DNA of 64,000 nt from Muricoccus nepalensis. Lineage in GTDB: Bacteria; Pseudomonadota; Alphaproteobacteria; Acetobacterales; Acetobacteraceae. How positions within the stretch are numbered: position 1 is the stretch's first letter; every line of letters begins with the position of its first letter. Shown piece after piece: positions 32,885 through 40,903 of the stretch. The stretch spans positions 124,001-188,000 of the forward strand of contig NZ_RCZP01000007.1 of NCBI RefSeq assembly GCF_006438825.1, given 5' to 3'. The notes beneath the pieces are model-generated. The model was not told the origin of the DNA and did no database searches. It worked only from the letters and a program-made list of their open reading frames with translations. The translations under genes were made by a program, and so were the position numbers.

Positions 32885-34465
32885 GGCCGCGAGGGCGGCC
32901 GAGGCGCGCATCGCGGCGTTCCGGGCCTCGAACAGGCCCAGGTAGATGCCATGGGCCAGGTCATGCGCCCGCGCCCAGGCGGGGTGGGCGGGTTGCGCGA
33001 CCGCGCCGGGCGCCATGGCCGACACCGCCGAGAGCAGGTCCGGGTGCCAGCCGGCCGCCACGGCCGCCGTCATCGCCGTGCCCAGCAGCACCGGCTCGGC
33101 GCTGCGCGGCAGCACCAGCTCCCGCCCCAGCGCGTCGCGGTAGAGGGCGACGAGGAGCGGGTTGCGCGCGTGCCCGCCGGAGAGCGCGACGCGGCGGATG
33201 GCGTAGCCGTGCGCGTCCAGGTGGTCGAGGATCTGGCGGGCCTGGAGCGCGATGCCCCGGGCGGTGGCGTAGTAGGCTTCCAGGAAGTCGCGCTCCCCCC
33301 GCTCCTCGCCGAGGCCGGTGAGGAGGGCCCGTGCCCGGCCCTCGCCCAGGGGCGACCGGTTGCCCAGCCAGTCCGGCACGACGTGCCGGCCGGCGGCGAA
33401 GGCCGGGCCCTCCTCCTCCAGCCGGCGGGCGATCTCGGCCACCGCCGCCGCGTGCTCCGCCGCGCCGGCGCGGCGCGGGCCCGCGGGATGGGAGGCCAGC
33501 ACCGCGTCGAGCGCGGCGCCCGTCAGGGACTGCCCGGCCTCGTGCAGCCAGAGCCCGGGGAAGACGGCGTCGCGGAAGGGGCCCCACACGCCGGGGATGC
33601 GGCGTTCCTCCGGGGCGAAGGCCATGATGCAGGTGGAGGTGCCGCCGATGAGGACGGCGGTGTTGTTCATGGCGGGCTCGAAGCCGCCGTCGAGCGCGCC
33701 GAGGGTGCCGGCCTCCGCGTCGATCAGCCCGACGGCGACCGGCACGCCGGGGGGCAGGCCGAACGCCGCCGCCGCCTCCGGCGCCAGTCGGCCGTGGAGG
33801 GCGCCGACCGGCAGCGGCGGCCGCGCGAGCGCGCCGCGGTCGAGCAGGTCGGCGATACCCAGCCGGTCCAGCAGGTCGCGCCGCCAGGCCTGCTCGCCCT
33901 CGGCGGGAAGGAAGGCCCACTTGCAGGCCAAGCCGCAGAGGGAATGCCGGTCCTCCCCCGTGGCGCGCCAGGCGAGGGCGTCGCAGAGGTCCCGCGCGCC
34001 GGTCACGCGGGCCCAGGCGGCGGGATCGTGCCGCTTGAGCCAGAGCAGCTTCGGCAGGTGCATCTCGGGCGAGAGGGTGCCGCCCATGCTGTGCAGCAGC
34101 CGGTCGCCCGTGGCCGTGATCATCTCCGCCTCGGCTTCCCCCCGGTGGTCGGCCCAGCAGAGGACGTCCACGCCGCCTTCCAGGGGCGGCGCGCCGGTGT
34201 GGGACAGGGCGAGGGAGGAGGTGGCATCGAAGGCCATGGCGCTGACGCGCGCCGCCGCCCCCTCCTGGCGGGCGAGCGCGCCGCGCACGGCCGCGGCCAC
34301 GGCGGCCCAGAGGGCGTCCATGCGGTACGCCGCGTGGCCGGGGGCCGGGCGCAGCAGGTCGAAGCCCGCGGAGGCGGTGGCGATCAGCGCGCCGGCGGCG
34401 TCGAACAGCCCGGCCCGGGCCGAGAGAGTGCCGACATCGACCGCCAGCAGGAGCCCGTCCCGCAC
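32870..34465 (-). CDS. FGGY-family pentulose-type carbohydrate kinase
   Basis: Sugar kinase of 531 residues from GTG 34465. Two actin-like domains are visible: the N-terminal AVDVGTLSARAGLFD phosphate loop, CWADHRGEAEAE, SPEMHLPKLLWLK, the catalytic aspartate in GLIDAEAGTLGA, GGTSTCIMAF, and the C-terminal LSGGHARNPLLVALYRD. These motifs match the D-ribulokinase-like (pentulose) branch of FGGY kinases rather than glycerol kinase. It directly follows the alcohol-dehydrogenase gene, so the pathway is likely polyol to ketose to ketose phosphate. The 3' end overlaps the SorC gene. Confidence 0.88.
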   Translation of the reverse strand: MRDGLLLAVDVGTLSARAGLFDAAGALIATASAGFDLLRPAPGHAAYRMDALWAAVAAAVRGALARQEGAAARVSAMAFDATSSLALSHTGAPPLEGGVDVLCWADHRGEAEAEMITATGDRLLHSMGGTLSPEMHLPKLLWLKRHDPAAWARVTGARDLCDALAWRATGEDRHSLCGLACKWAFLPAEGEQAWRRDLLDRLGIADLLDRGALARPPLPVGALHGRLAPEAAAAFGLPPGVPVAVGLIDAEAGTLGALDGGFEPAMNNTAVLIGGTSTCIMAFAPEERRIPGVWGPFRDAVFPGLWLHEAGQSLTGAALDAVLASHPAGPRRAGAAEHAAAVAEIARRLEEEGPAFAAGRHVVPDWLGNRSPLGEGRARALLTGLGEERGERDFLEAYYATARGIALQARQILDHLDAHGYAIRRVALSGGHARNPLLVALYRDALGRELVLPRSAEPVLLGTAMTAAVAAGWHPDLLSAVSAMAPGAVAQPAHPAWARAHDLAHGIYLGLFEARNAAMRASAALAASARE

Positions 34466-35506
34466 CTAGGCGGCCGCGGCGTCGACGCCGTTGGGGTAGA
34501 TGAGCGTCTTGATCACCCCGGGCGTATCGGCCGCGTGGCGTCGGAAGGCCTCGGCCGCCTCCTCCAGCCCGACACGGTGGGTGACGAGCGAGGCGACGTC
34601 CACCTTCCCCGCCGCCACCAGGGCGATCGCGCGCGGGTAGACCTCGCCCATGCGGCGGGAGAACTTGATCTTCAGCGCGCGGCGGCGGGCATCGGCGGCC
34701 GGCAGCGTGTAGGTGTCGCCGTCGGGGATGCCGACCAGCACGACGCGGCCGCCGATCCGGGCGGAGAGGATGGCGTCGCGGAAGCCGAGCGGGGAGTTGG
34801 TCGCCTCGATCACCAGGGACGCGCCCTCGCCCTCGGTCCAGGCCTGGATATCGGCGAGGGAGGTGCCGGCGCGGTCGGCGCCCAGGCGCTGCGCCATGGC
34901 CCGGCGATGCTCCAGCGGGTCGACGGCGAGGACCTCCCCGGCGCCGGCGGCCTTGAGCACCTGGAGGATCAGCAGCCCGATCGGCCCGCAACCCAGCAGC
35001 GCCACGCGCTCCAGCAAGCGGGGCTTGGCCAGGTCCACCGCGTGGATGGCGACGCCGAGCGGCTCCAGCATGACCGCGTCCAGCGGCGTGAAGCCCTCGG
35101 GCAGCGCGACGATCTGGCTGCGCGGCACCCAGATGCGCTGGGTCATCGCGCCGTCGAAGGGCGGCGCTCCGATGAACTCGACGTTCGGGCAGAGATTGGC
35201 ATGGCCGGCATGGCAATAGGCGCAGTGCCCGCAGGCCTTGTTGGGGTCGACGGCGACCAGGGCGCCGCGCCGCAGGCCGAGCTCCCCGATGTCCTCGGTC
35301 AGCCAGCCGCCGAACTCGTGGCCGGGGACGAAGGGCGCCTTGATCGTCGCGGAGCCGATGCCGCCATCCTTGTAGTAGTGCAGGTCGCTTCCGCAGAGTC
35401 CGACGGACGCGACGTCGAGCAGCGTCTCCCCGGGCCGCCCCTCCCGCAGGTTGAAGGGGGCGACACGGGCGTCATGCGCGGCGTGGAGGAAGAGGGCGTT
35501 GCTCAT
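34466..35506 (-). CDS. zinc-dependent polyol/sugar dehydrogenase (MDR family)
   Basis: Medium-chain dehydrogenase of 346 residues, xylitol/sorbitol dehydrogenase type. Catalytic zinc ligands are C38 (GLCGSD) and H63-E64 (PGHEFGG); the structural zinc cysteines are C92, C95, C98 and C106. The NAD loop is LGCGPIGLLILQ, followed by an acidic AVDPLEHR strand that favours NAD over NADP. It would oxidise an imported polyol to the ketose used by the adjacent kinase; the stop and the kinase start are directly adjacent. Preceded by a hairpin at 35578-35607. Confidence 0.9.
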   Translation of the reverse strand: MSNALFLHAAHDARVAPFNLREGRPGETLLDVASVGLCGSDLHYYKDGGIGSATIKAPFVPGHEFGGWLTEDIGELGLRRGALVAVDPNKACGHCAYCHAGHANLCPNVEFIGAPPFDGAMTQRIWVPRSQIVALPEGFTPLDAVMLEPLGVAIHAVDLAKPRLLERVALLGCGPIGLLILQVLKAAGAGEVLAVDPLEHRRAMAQRLGADRAGTSLADIQAWTEGEGASLVIEATNSPLGFRDAILSARIGGRVVLVGIPDGDTYTLPAADARRRALKIKFSRRMGEVYPRAIALVAAGKVDVASLVTHRVGLEEAAEAFRRHAADTPGVIKTLIYPNGVDAAAA

Positions 35507-35577
35507 GGCGGATCGGCTCGACTGATCGGGGCGGTATCGGGGGAGGCGCGACGGTGGCGTCCCGCCGCGGTGCCTTC

Positions 35578-35607
35578 GGGCGGCGGGCCGTCGCCGGCGC
35601 GCCGCCC
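35578..35607 (-). repeat. intra-operon hairpin after the receptor gene
   Basis: GGGCGGCG (35578-35585) pairs perfectly with CGCCGCCC (35600-35607) around a 14-base loop, 7 bases beyond the receptor stop and before the dehydrogenase gene. Hairpins here commonly reduce expression of downstream enzymes relative to the abundant receptor. The 108-base gap is the only large one in this operon. Confidence 0.45.
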
Positions 35608-35614
35608 GCGTCCT

Positions 35615-36895
35615 TCAGCCCATCAGGGCCGTGCTCTCCCGCACCAGCCGCTCGAGCCCCGCCTCCGCCGTGACCTCGCCCCGCATCACGCGGTTGATGA
35701 TCTCGCGCTGGGTGCGCCAGATTCGGACCGAATTGCCGCCGGGATAGCCCTGCCAGGGCACGGAGCGGTCCATCTGCCGGGTGATCGTGCGGAAGTTCGG
35801 GTTGGCATCGTAATAGGGGCCCAGGAAGTCGGGGCCGAGCGCGCGGATGTTGGTCGGAAGGTACCCGCTGGTCTCCACCACCAGCTTCTGCGCCTCCGGG
35901 CCGGTCATGTACTTCACGAACTCCCAGGCCGCCCGCCGCTTTGCCGCATCCCGGCTCATCACGATGGCCGCGTTGCCGCCGGTGGGGAGGCCGCCCTTCG
36001 CCTTGTCATCCACCGGGAAGGTGGAGGTGCCGAGCGTGAAGCGCCGCCCGATGGAGTCGGTGACCTGCCGCAGCCGCGCCGGCGTGTCGAAGAAGAGCCC
36101 GATCTGCCCGGCGATGAACTGCTGCCGGGACTGGTCCCAGTCGATCAGCGGCATGCCGCCCTCGGTGACGAAGCGGCGGACATACTGCATGGCCTTGAGG
36201 CCCACGCCGTCGCCGAAAGCGATCGCGTTGCCGGCGGCGTTCAGCATGCTGCCCCCGCCCTGGTGGATCAGGCTGCGGAACAGCCAGTCATCCGGCCATT
36301 CATGGATGTTGTAGGCGAGGCCCGCTAGGTTCGGCCCGCTCTCCCGTATCTTCGATGCCAGGGCGATGGTGGCGTCCCAGGTATCGGGCATCGCCGCCGG
36401 ATCGCCGCCGGCTTGCCGCACCAGCTCCGTGTTGAAGTACATCAGCGGCGTCGAGGCATTGACGGCCATTCCGTAGAGCGTGCCGTCCACCCGGCCGAGA
36501 TCGACGATGCGGGGAGAGTAATTGGCCTCCACCCAGTCCTTCGGCTCGGCCGCGAGCAGCGGGCCGAGGTCCGTCACCTGCTGCCGGCGCAGCAGCGCCC
36601 GGACGAGTTCCGCCTGAAGGTGGAAGCCGGAATAGTAGATGTCCGGAAGCTGGTTGGTCACGGCCGCGCGCAGCATCGCCTGGTGGCCGTCGTCATAGGT
36701 GGGCGCCGGCGCCCGGAAGGTGACGCGGATGTCCGGGTGCAGCTTCATGAACTCCGCCGCCACGGCCTCGTGGAACTTGGCGAAGGCCGGGAAGCAGTAC
36801 TGCACGTCCAGCGTGGTCTGCCCCTGGGCCGCAGCACCGCGGGACGCCAGCGCGCCGAGCGCGGCGGAACAGAGGAACCGTCTTGAACAGGCCAT
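35615..36895 (-). CDS. ABC sugar-type solute-binding protein (family 1)
   Basis: Periplasmic receptor of 426 residues. A short signal peptide (SRRFLCSAALGALASRGAAAQ) is followed by QTTLDVQYCFPAFAKFHEAV, NQLPDIYYSGFH, STPLMYFNTELV and GGNAAIVMS, which put it in the UgpB/sugar-binding family 1, though it is clearly different from the window's UgpB. It precedes the dehydrogenase and kinase and follows two permeases and an ATPase, so this is a complete importer, probably for a polyol or a glycosylated or phosphodiester-linked form of one. Confidence 0.9.
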   Translation of the reverse strand: MACSRRFLCSAALGALASRGAAAQGQTTLDVQYCFPAFAKFHEAVAAEFMKLHPDIRVTFRAPAPTYDDGHQAMLRAAVTNQLPDIYYSGFHLQAELVRALLRRQQVTDLGPLLAAEPKDWVEANYSPRIVDLGRVDGTLYGMAVNASTPLMYFNTELVRQAGGDPAAMPDTWDATIALASKIRESGPNLAGLAYNIHEWPDDWLFRSLIHQGGGSMLNAAGNAIAFGDGVGLKAMQYVRRFVTEGGMPLIDWDQSRQQFIAGQIGLFFDTPARLRQVTDSIGRRFTLGTSTFPVDDKAKGGLPTGGNAAIVMSRDAAKRRAAWEFVKYMTGPEAQKLVVETSGYLPTNIRALGPDFLGPYYDANPNFRTITRQMDRSVPWQGYPGGNSVRIWRTQREIINRVMRGEVTAEAGLERLVRESTALMG

Positions 36896-36916
36896 GCACC
36901 TTCTCCCTGGTTCTTG

Positions 36917-37750
36917 TTACTTGACGCCGGTCATCGTCACGCCGGCGATGAACCACCGGCGCGCGAAGAGGAACACGACCACCAGCGGCGCGGTCAGCAT
37001 CGCCGCCGCCGCCATCAGCGCGCCGTAGTTGGACCCGGTCTCGGCGTCGGCGAACAGCATCATGCCCAGCGGCGGGGTGGCCAGCGCGCTGTCGGTGATG
37101 ACGATCAGCGGCCAGTAGAGATCGTTCCAGTGCGCGACGACCGAGAAGACGGAAAAGGCCGCGATGGCCGGCCAGGCGCTCGGCACCACGATCCGCCAGA
37201 CGATCTCGAGCTCCCTCATCCCATCCAGCCGCGCGGCCTGGAGGATGTCGTCGGGGTAGGACTTGAAGAACTGCCGCAGCAGGAACACCGCGAAGGCCGA
37301 GAAGAGGAAGGGCACCATCATCGCGAGGTAGGTGTTCAGCAGGCTCAGGTCGGCGAGGGCGATGTAGAGCGGCAGGGCCGGGACCTGAACGGGGATGGCG
37401 AGCGACAGGAGAACGAGCAGGAACAGCGCGTCCCGCCCGGGGAAGCGAAGCTTCGCGAGCGCGTAGGCGCAGGGGATGGCCACGAGCAACTGCACGGCCA
37501 GGATGCCCAGGCAGACGATGGCGCCGTTGAGCGCGAAGCGCACCAGCGGCGCCTGGGTGAGCGCGAAGCCATAGTTCTCCGCCCCGTGGAAGCGGTTGGG
37601 AAGGAGCTGGAGGGTGGCGCTGAACACCTCCTCTGGCGGCTTGAGGGAGGTGGCGATCATCCAGACGAAGGGCAGCAGCATGAAGGCCGCACCGGCAAGC
37701 AGCACCCCATGGACCAGGATCAGCGATCCGGCGTGGCGGAGCGCGCGCAT
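36917..37750 (-). CDS. ABC sugar permease, MalG/UgpE type
   Basis: Membrane subunit of 277 residues. ATG 37750 shares one base with the TGA of the first permease. Six hydrophobic segments are expected, beginning LILVHGVLLAGAAFMLLPF; EAA loop QAARLDGMRELEIVW then IVVPSAWPA; C-terminal GVTMTGVK. The open frame upstream to 38875 belongs to neighbouring genes. It pairs with 37750-38643. Confidence 0.9.
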   Translation of the reverse strand: MRALRHAGSLILVHGVLLAGAAFMLLPFVWMIATSLKPPEEVFSATLQLLPNRFHGAENYGFALTQAPLVRFALNGAIVCLGILAVQLLVAIPCAYALAKLRFPGRDALFLLVLLSLAIPVQVPALPLYIALADLSLLNTYLAMMVPFLFSAFAVFLLRQFFKSYPDDILQAARLDGMRELEIVWRIVVPSAWPAIAAFSVFSVVAHWNDLYWPLIVITDSALATPPLGMMLFADAETGSNYGALMAAAAMLTAPLVVVFLFARRWFIAGVTMTGVK

Positions 37751-38643
37751 CAGTAATGCGTCCTGCGCTCGAGCACGAGGCTCTGGACGGCGGAGAACAC
37801 CAGGATGAAGGCGAGGAAGACGACGGTCAGCGCCGCCGCATAGCCCATGTGGAAGTACTGGAAGCCCTCCAGATAGACGTTGTAGAGCAGGACCTCCGAC
37901 GATCCCATCGGCCCCCCGCGCGTCATCACCGCCACCGTGTCGAAGATCTTGAAGGCGGTGATGGAGGTGGTGACGAGCACGAACATCGTCGTGGGCGTCA
38001 GCAGGGGCCAGGTGATGGTCAGGAAGCGGTCCACCGCCGAGGTGCAGCCATCCACCTCCGCCGCCTCGTAGAGGTCCTTCGGGATGGCCGAGAGGCCCGC
38101 CAGGAAGAGCACCATGTTGAAGCCGAGCAGCTGCCAGATGCCGATCACGGCCAGCGTGGGCAGGGCGTGGGCGGGTTCGCTGAGGAAGGCGACCTCGCCC
38201 AGTCCGAGCGACCGGAGGAAGGCGTTCACCGGCCCGAGGCGGGGATGCAGCAGGAACTGCCAGACCGTCGCCATGGCGATGAGGGTGGAGGTGACGGGAA
38301 GGAAGTAGATCACCTCGTAGAAGCCACGGCTGCGCCGGCGCCCGTGAACGAGAACGGCAATCAGCAGTCCCAAACCGACGGCCCCCGGCACCACGATCAG
38401 GACATAGAGCAGCGTGTTCCCGAGCGACCGTCGAAAGACCGGATCGGTGAAGGCCTTCGCGAAGTTCGCCATGCCGACCCCCTTGGTGTCGATGGCGCCG
38501 AGCTCGTAATCCGTGACGCTGAGGCCGAGAAGAACCGCCAGCGGCGCCAGGCTGGTCAGGAGGAACAGCAGCATGGCCGGCGAGATGAAGGCGAGGCCCG
38601 TGTGCCGCTCGATCCGCGCCTGCCGCAGCCCGGGCCCCGTCAC
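37750..38643 (-). CDS. ABC sugar permease, MalF/UgpA type
   Basis: Membrane subunit of 297 residues from GTG 38643, which overlaps the ATPase stop by four bases (GTGA). Six segments are expected, the first being FISPAMLLFLLTSLAPLAVL. EAA loop EAAEVDGCTSAVDRFL then ITWPLLTP; MTRGGPMGSSEVLLYNVY is the usual late periplasmic segment. Coupled to the ATPase and the MalG-type permease. Confidence 0.9.
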   Translation of the reverse strand: MTGPGLRQARIERHTGLAFISPAMLLFLLTSLAPLAVLLGLSVTDYELGAIDTKGVGMANFAKAFTDPVFRRSLGNTLLYVLIVVPGAVGLGLLIAVLVHGRRRSRGFYEVIYFLPVTSTLIAMATVWQFLLHPRLGPVNAFLRSLGLGEVAFLSEPAHALPTLAVIGIWQLLGFNMVLFLAGLSAIPKDLYEAAEVDGCTSAVDRFLTITWPLLTPTTMFVLVTTSITAFKIFDTVAVMTRGGPMGSSEVLLYNVYLEGFQYFHMGYAAALTVVFLAFILVFSAVQSLVLERRTHY

Positions 38644-39827
38644 GACACGCGGCCCTCGGCTTGCGCGAGGCGCGCGGCCGGCGCGGCCGTTGCCACCGCC
38701 GCGACGCGGTTTCCGCTGGCGTCGAACACGTGGGCGGCGGCCGGATCATAGGCGACCCCGACCATGGTTCCCGGGGTGAGATCGCCGGCCGAGGCAGCCC
38801 GGATGACGAGGCCCTGCCCGGGCAGCGTCGGCAGGTCGACGTGCAGCATGCACTCCGCGCCGAGATTCTCGACACGCCTCAGCCTCGCCTGGAACGGCGC
38901 GGGCCGGGTCGGGTCGCCGGGGGGAAGCAGGCGCAGGGTTTCCGGGCGCAGGCCGATGGTCGCGGTGGAGCCCGGTGGCAGCAACGTGCGCAGGATCGGC
39001 GATCCATCCGCCAGCACGGCGATCCCGCCGTCCTCAATTCGAGCGGGCAGAAGGTTGATGGCGGGGCTGCCAATGAACTGCGCGACCGTCACGTTGGCCG
39101 GCCGGGCATAGAGCTCCGCCGGGGTGCCGAGCTGCAGGATCCGCCCGGCATCCATCATCGCCACCCGGTCGGACATGGTCATCGCCTCCACCTGGTCATG
39201 CGTGACGTAGACGAAGGTGCTCTTCAGCCGCTGGTGCAGCTCCGTCAGCTCGGACCGCATGTGAACGCGCAGCTTGGCGTCGAGGTTCGACAGCGGCTCG
39301 TCCATCAGGAAGACGCCGGGATGCCGCACCATGGCCCGGCCGAGCGCCACCCGCTGGCGCTGCCCGCCCGAAAGCTGGGCCGGCCGGCGGAGGAGCAGGG
39401 GCTCGATCTGGAGCTGCGCCGCGACGGAGCGCACCTCCTGTGCAATACCCGGCATGACGCGACGGCGCCGCGCCGACAGGAGACGCAGCAACGGCAGGCG
39501 CTCCCAGAGGGAGAGGCGCTGCATGGTCAGGGGCAGCGCCATGTTCGCGAAGACCGACAGGTGCGGGTAGAGCGCGTAGCTCTGGAACACCATGGCCACG
39601 CGGCGCTCGTGGGGGCGCAGGTCGTCCACCGGGGCGCCATCGATGCGGATGCGCCCGCTCGTTTGCGGCTCCAGGCCCGCGATGATGCGGATGAGCGTCG
39701 ACTTGCCGCAGCCGGAGGGGCCGACCAGGGTCAGGAACTCGCCATCCTCGACGTCCAGGTTGATGCCGGACAGGACGGCGGTGTCGCCGAAGCTCTTGCC
39801 GATCGATTCGAGCTCGACGCGTGCCAT
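38640..39827 (-). CDS. ABC importer ATPase, UgpC/MalK type
   Basis: ATPase of 395 residues. Walker A GPSGCGKST is at residues 36-44, the signature is LSGGQRQRVALGRAM, Walker B VFLMDEPLSNLDAKL, and the switch is VTHDQVEAMTMSD. An insertion of about 25 basic residues (RLSLWERLPLLRLLSARRRR) sits in the helical domain ahead of the signature, longer than in usual UgpC. The C-terminal TOBE domain follows (IGLRPETLRLL). Besides its own permeases it is the only UgpC-type ATPase near the ugpBAE genes, so it may serve both importers. Confidence 0.92.
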   Translation of the reverse strand: MARVELESIGKSFGDTAVLSGINLDVEDGEFLTLVGPSGCGKSTLIRIIAGLEPQTSGRIRIDGAPVDDLRPHERRVAMVFQSYALYPHLSVFANMALPLTMQRLSLWERLPLLRLLSARRRRVMPGIAQEVRSVAAQLQIEPLLLRRPAQLSGGQRQRVALGRAMVRHPGVFLMDEPLSNLDAKLRVHMRSELTELHQRLKSTFVYVTHDQVEAMTMSDRVAMMDAGRILQLGTPAELYARPANVTVAQFIGSPAINLLPARIEDGGIAVLADGSPILRTLLPPGSTATIGLRPETLRLLPPGDPTRPAPFQARLRRVENLGAECMLHVDLPTLPGQGLVIRAASAGDLTPGTMVGVAYDPAAAHVFDASGNRVAAVATAAPAARLAQAEGRVS

Positions 39828-39839
39828 CGGGCGCCGCCG

Positions 39840-40676
39840 TTACGCCGGCGCCGCGCTGGCCGCGGGCGTTGGATAGACCTCGTGCACGACGTCGTCGATC
39901 CAGAAGGTCGTCAGCCCCGGCACATCCGCGCGCGCCACCGACACGTCCCGCCCGTCGAAGGTGTAGAGGACCGCGCCCAGGCGGGCCTCGCCCGGCATCG
40001 GCGGCGAGAGCGATGGCCCGACGGCAAAGGCCGCAGCCCCGCCCCAGACATGCCGGCGCCCGTCGATGAGCGCGTCGTGCGAGCGGTGGAGATGGCCCGT
40101 CGCGACAAGGGCGACATCGTACCGGTCGAAGGTCCGGAGAAGCGCCGAGCGCGGTTCCGGCTTGACGGACCAGTAGCCGGTGTCCGGCTCATTCGCGCGT
40201 TCGAGCATGAGGGGCCGGTGGGTGAAGACCGCCAGGCGACGCCCCTCCGCCTCGCCGGCCTGCCGGTGCAGCCAGTCCATCTGCTCCGCTTCTTCCGGCA
40301 GGCCGGAGCCGAACAGCATCGAATCCAGCCCGATCAGCCGCCAGGCCTCCAGGTCCTGGCTCCACCAGTCCGGACCGAAGTGACGCCGCCAGCGATCCAG
40401 GCGCTCGCGGTTCACGGGCTGGTGGGGGTGGCCGGGCTCGCCGACATCGTGGTTGCCCGGAACGGTCAGGACAGGAGCCGGCAATTCGGCGAGGCGAGCC
40501 GCGCAGAAGCGCATGTCCTCCTCCACGTCCGCGCCGTCCACCGTGACGTCGCCGGTGTGGATGATGAGGTCCGGCGAGACGTCGCTCAGCCAGGCGGCCA
40601 AGGGCCCCCAGTTCGCGTCAAAATGCCGCTTCGTCGGGCTGAGATGGGTGTCGGAGATCTGGGCGACGCGCTGCAT
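39840..40676 (-). CDS. class III phosphodiesterase, GpdQ/CpdA-like metallophosphoesterase
   Basis: Binuclear metallophosphoesterase of 278 residues. The motif set is complete: D9-x-H11 (ISDTHLS), G42-D43, G74-N75-H76-D77, a THRP histidine and the GHLHR pair. The closest families are cAMP phosphodiesterase CpdA and the glycerophosphodiesterase GpdQ. No signal peptide is seen. It leads the operon of importer, polyol dehydrogenase and kinase, and the opposing operon encodes a different glycerophosphodiesterase (UgpQ type), so hydrolysis of an imported phosphodiester is more likely than cAMP turnover. Operator and promoter candidates lie upstream at 40749-40781. Confidence 0.85.
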   Translation of the reverse strand: MQRVAQISDTHLSPTKRHFDANWGPLAAWLSDVSPDLIIHTGDVTVDGADVEEDMRFCAARLAELPAPVLTVPGNHDVGEPGHPHQPVNRERLDRWRRHFGPDWWSQDLEAWRLIGLDSMLFGSGLPEEAEQMDWLHRQAGEAEGRRLAVFTHRPLMLERANEPDTGYWSVKPEPRSALLRTFDRYDVALVATGHLHRSHDALIDGRRHVWGGAAAFAVGPSLSPPMPGEARLGAVLYTFDGRDVSVARADVPGLTTFWIDDVVHEVYPTPAASAAPA

Positions 40677-40748
40677 CAGCGCACCGCCCGCCGTCGGTCA
40701 TGCATCGACACCTGGCCCTCCCGGCTTCATTTCCCCTATTGGTCCAAG

Positions 40749-40776
40749 CTTATCATCTGCATTCTTGATCGCACAA
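40749..40776 (-). promoter_or_regulatory. candidate promoter of the metallophosphoesterase operon
   Basis: Read on the minus strand, TTGTGC (40776-40771) and GATAAG (40754-40749) are separated by 16 bases and would start transcription about 65 bases before the ATG at 40676. The -35 hexamer lies inside the CGCACAATTGTA repeat, a natural position for repression. Confidence 0.4.
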
Positions 40777-40781
40777 TTGTA
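40770..40781. promoter_or_regulatory. SorC operator candidate CGCACAATTGTA (copy 2)
   Basis: Exact 12-base match to 31859-31870, again centred on ACAATTGT (40773-40780). It lies 94 bases upstream of the metallophosphoesterase ATG and overlaps a candidate -35 box. The next rightward gene starts 122 bases away, so divergent control is also possible. Confidence 0.6.
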
Positions 40782-40903
40782 TTCTTGGGCCCTGACAGGG
40801 TGGTCCTGCGAACCAGAAAAGTGATGGGACGACCATGACCCACAGGGCTAGGGGGAAAACAGCCTGTGTCCTGGTGGGTTGCTGCCGAGGAAGGGGGAAC
40901 GTC

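Noticed and set aside
32951-36328. Plus-strand open frame of 1,125 codons opposite the kinase, dehydrogenase and receptor genes
   Set aside because: Its translation is R/G/A/H-rich with no domains. The opposite strand has three clear enzymes or receptors, so this is a composition artefact.
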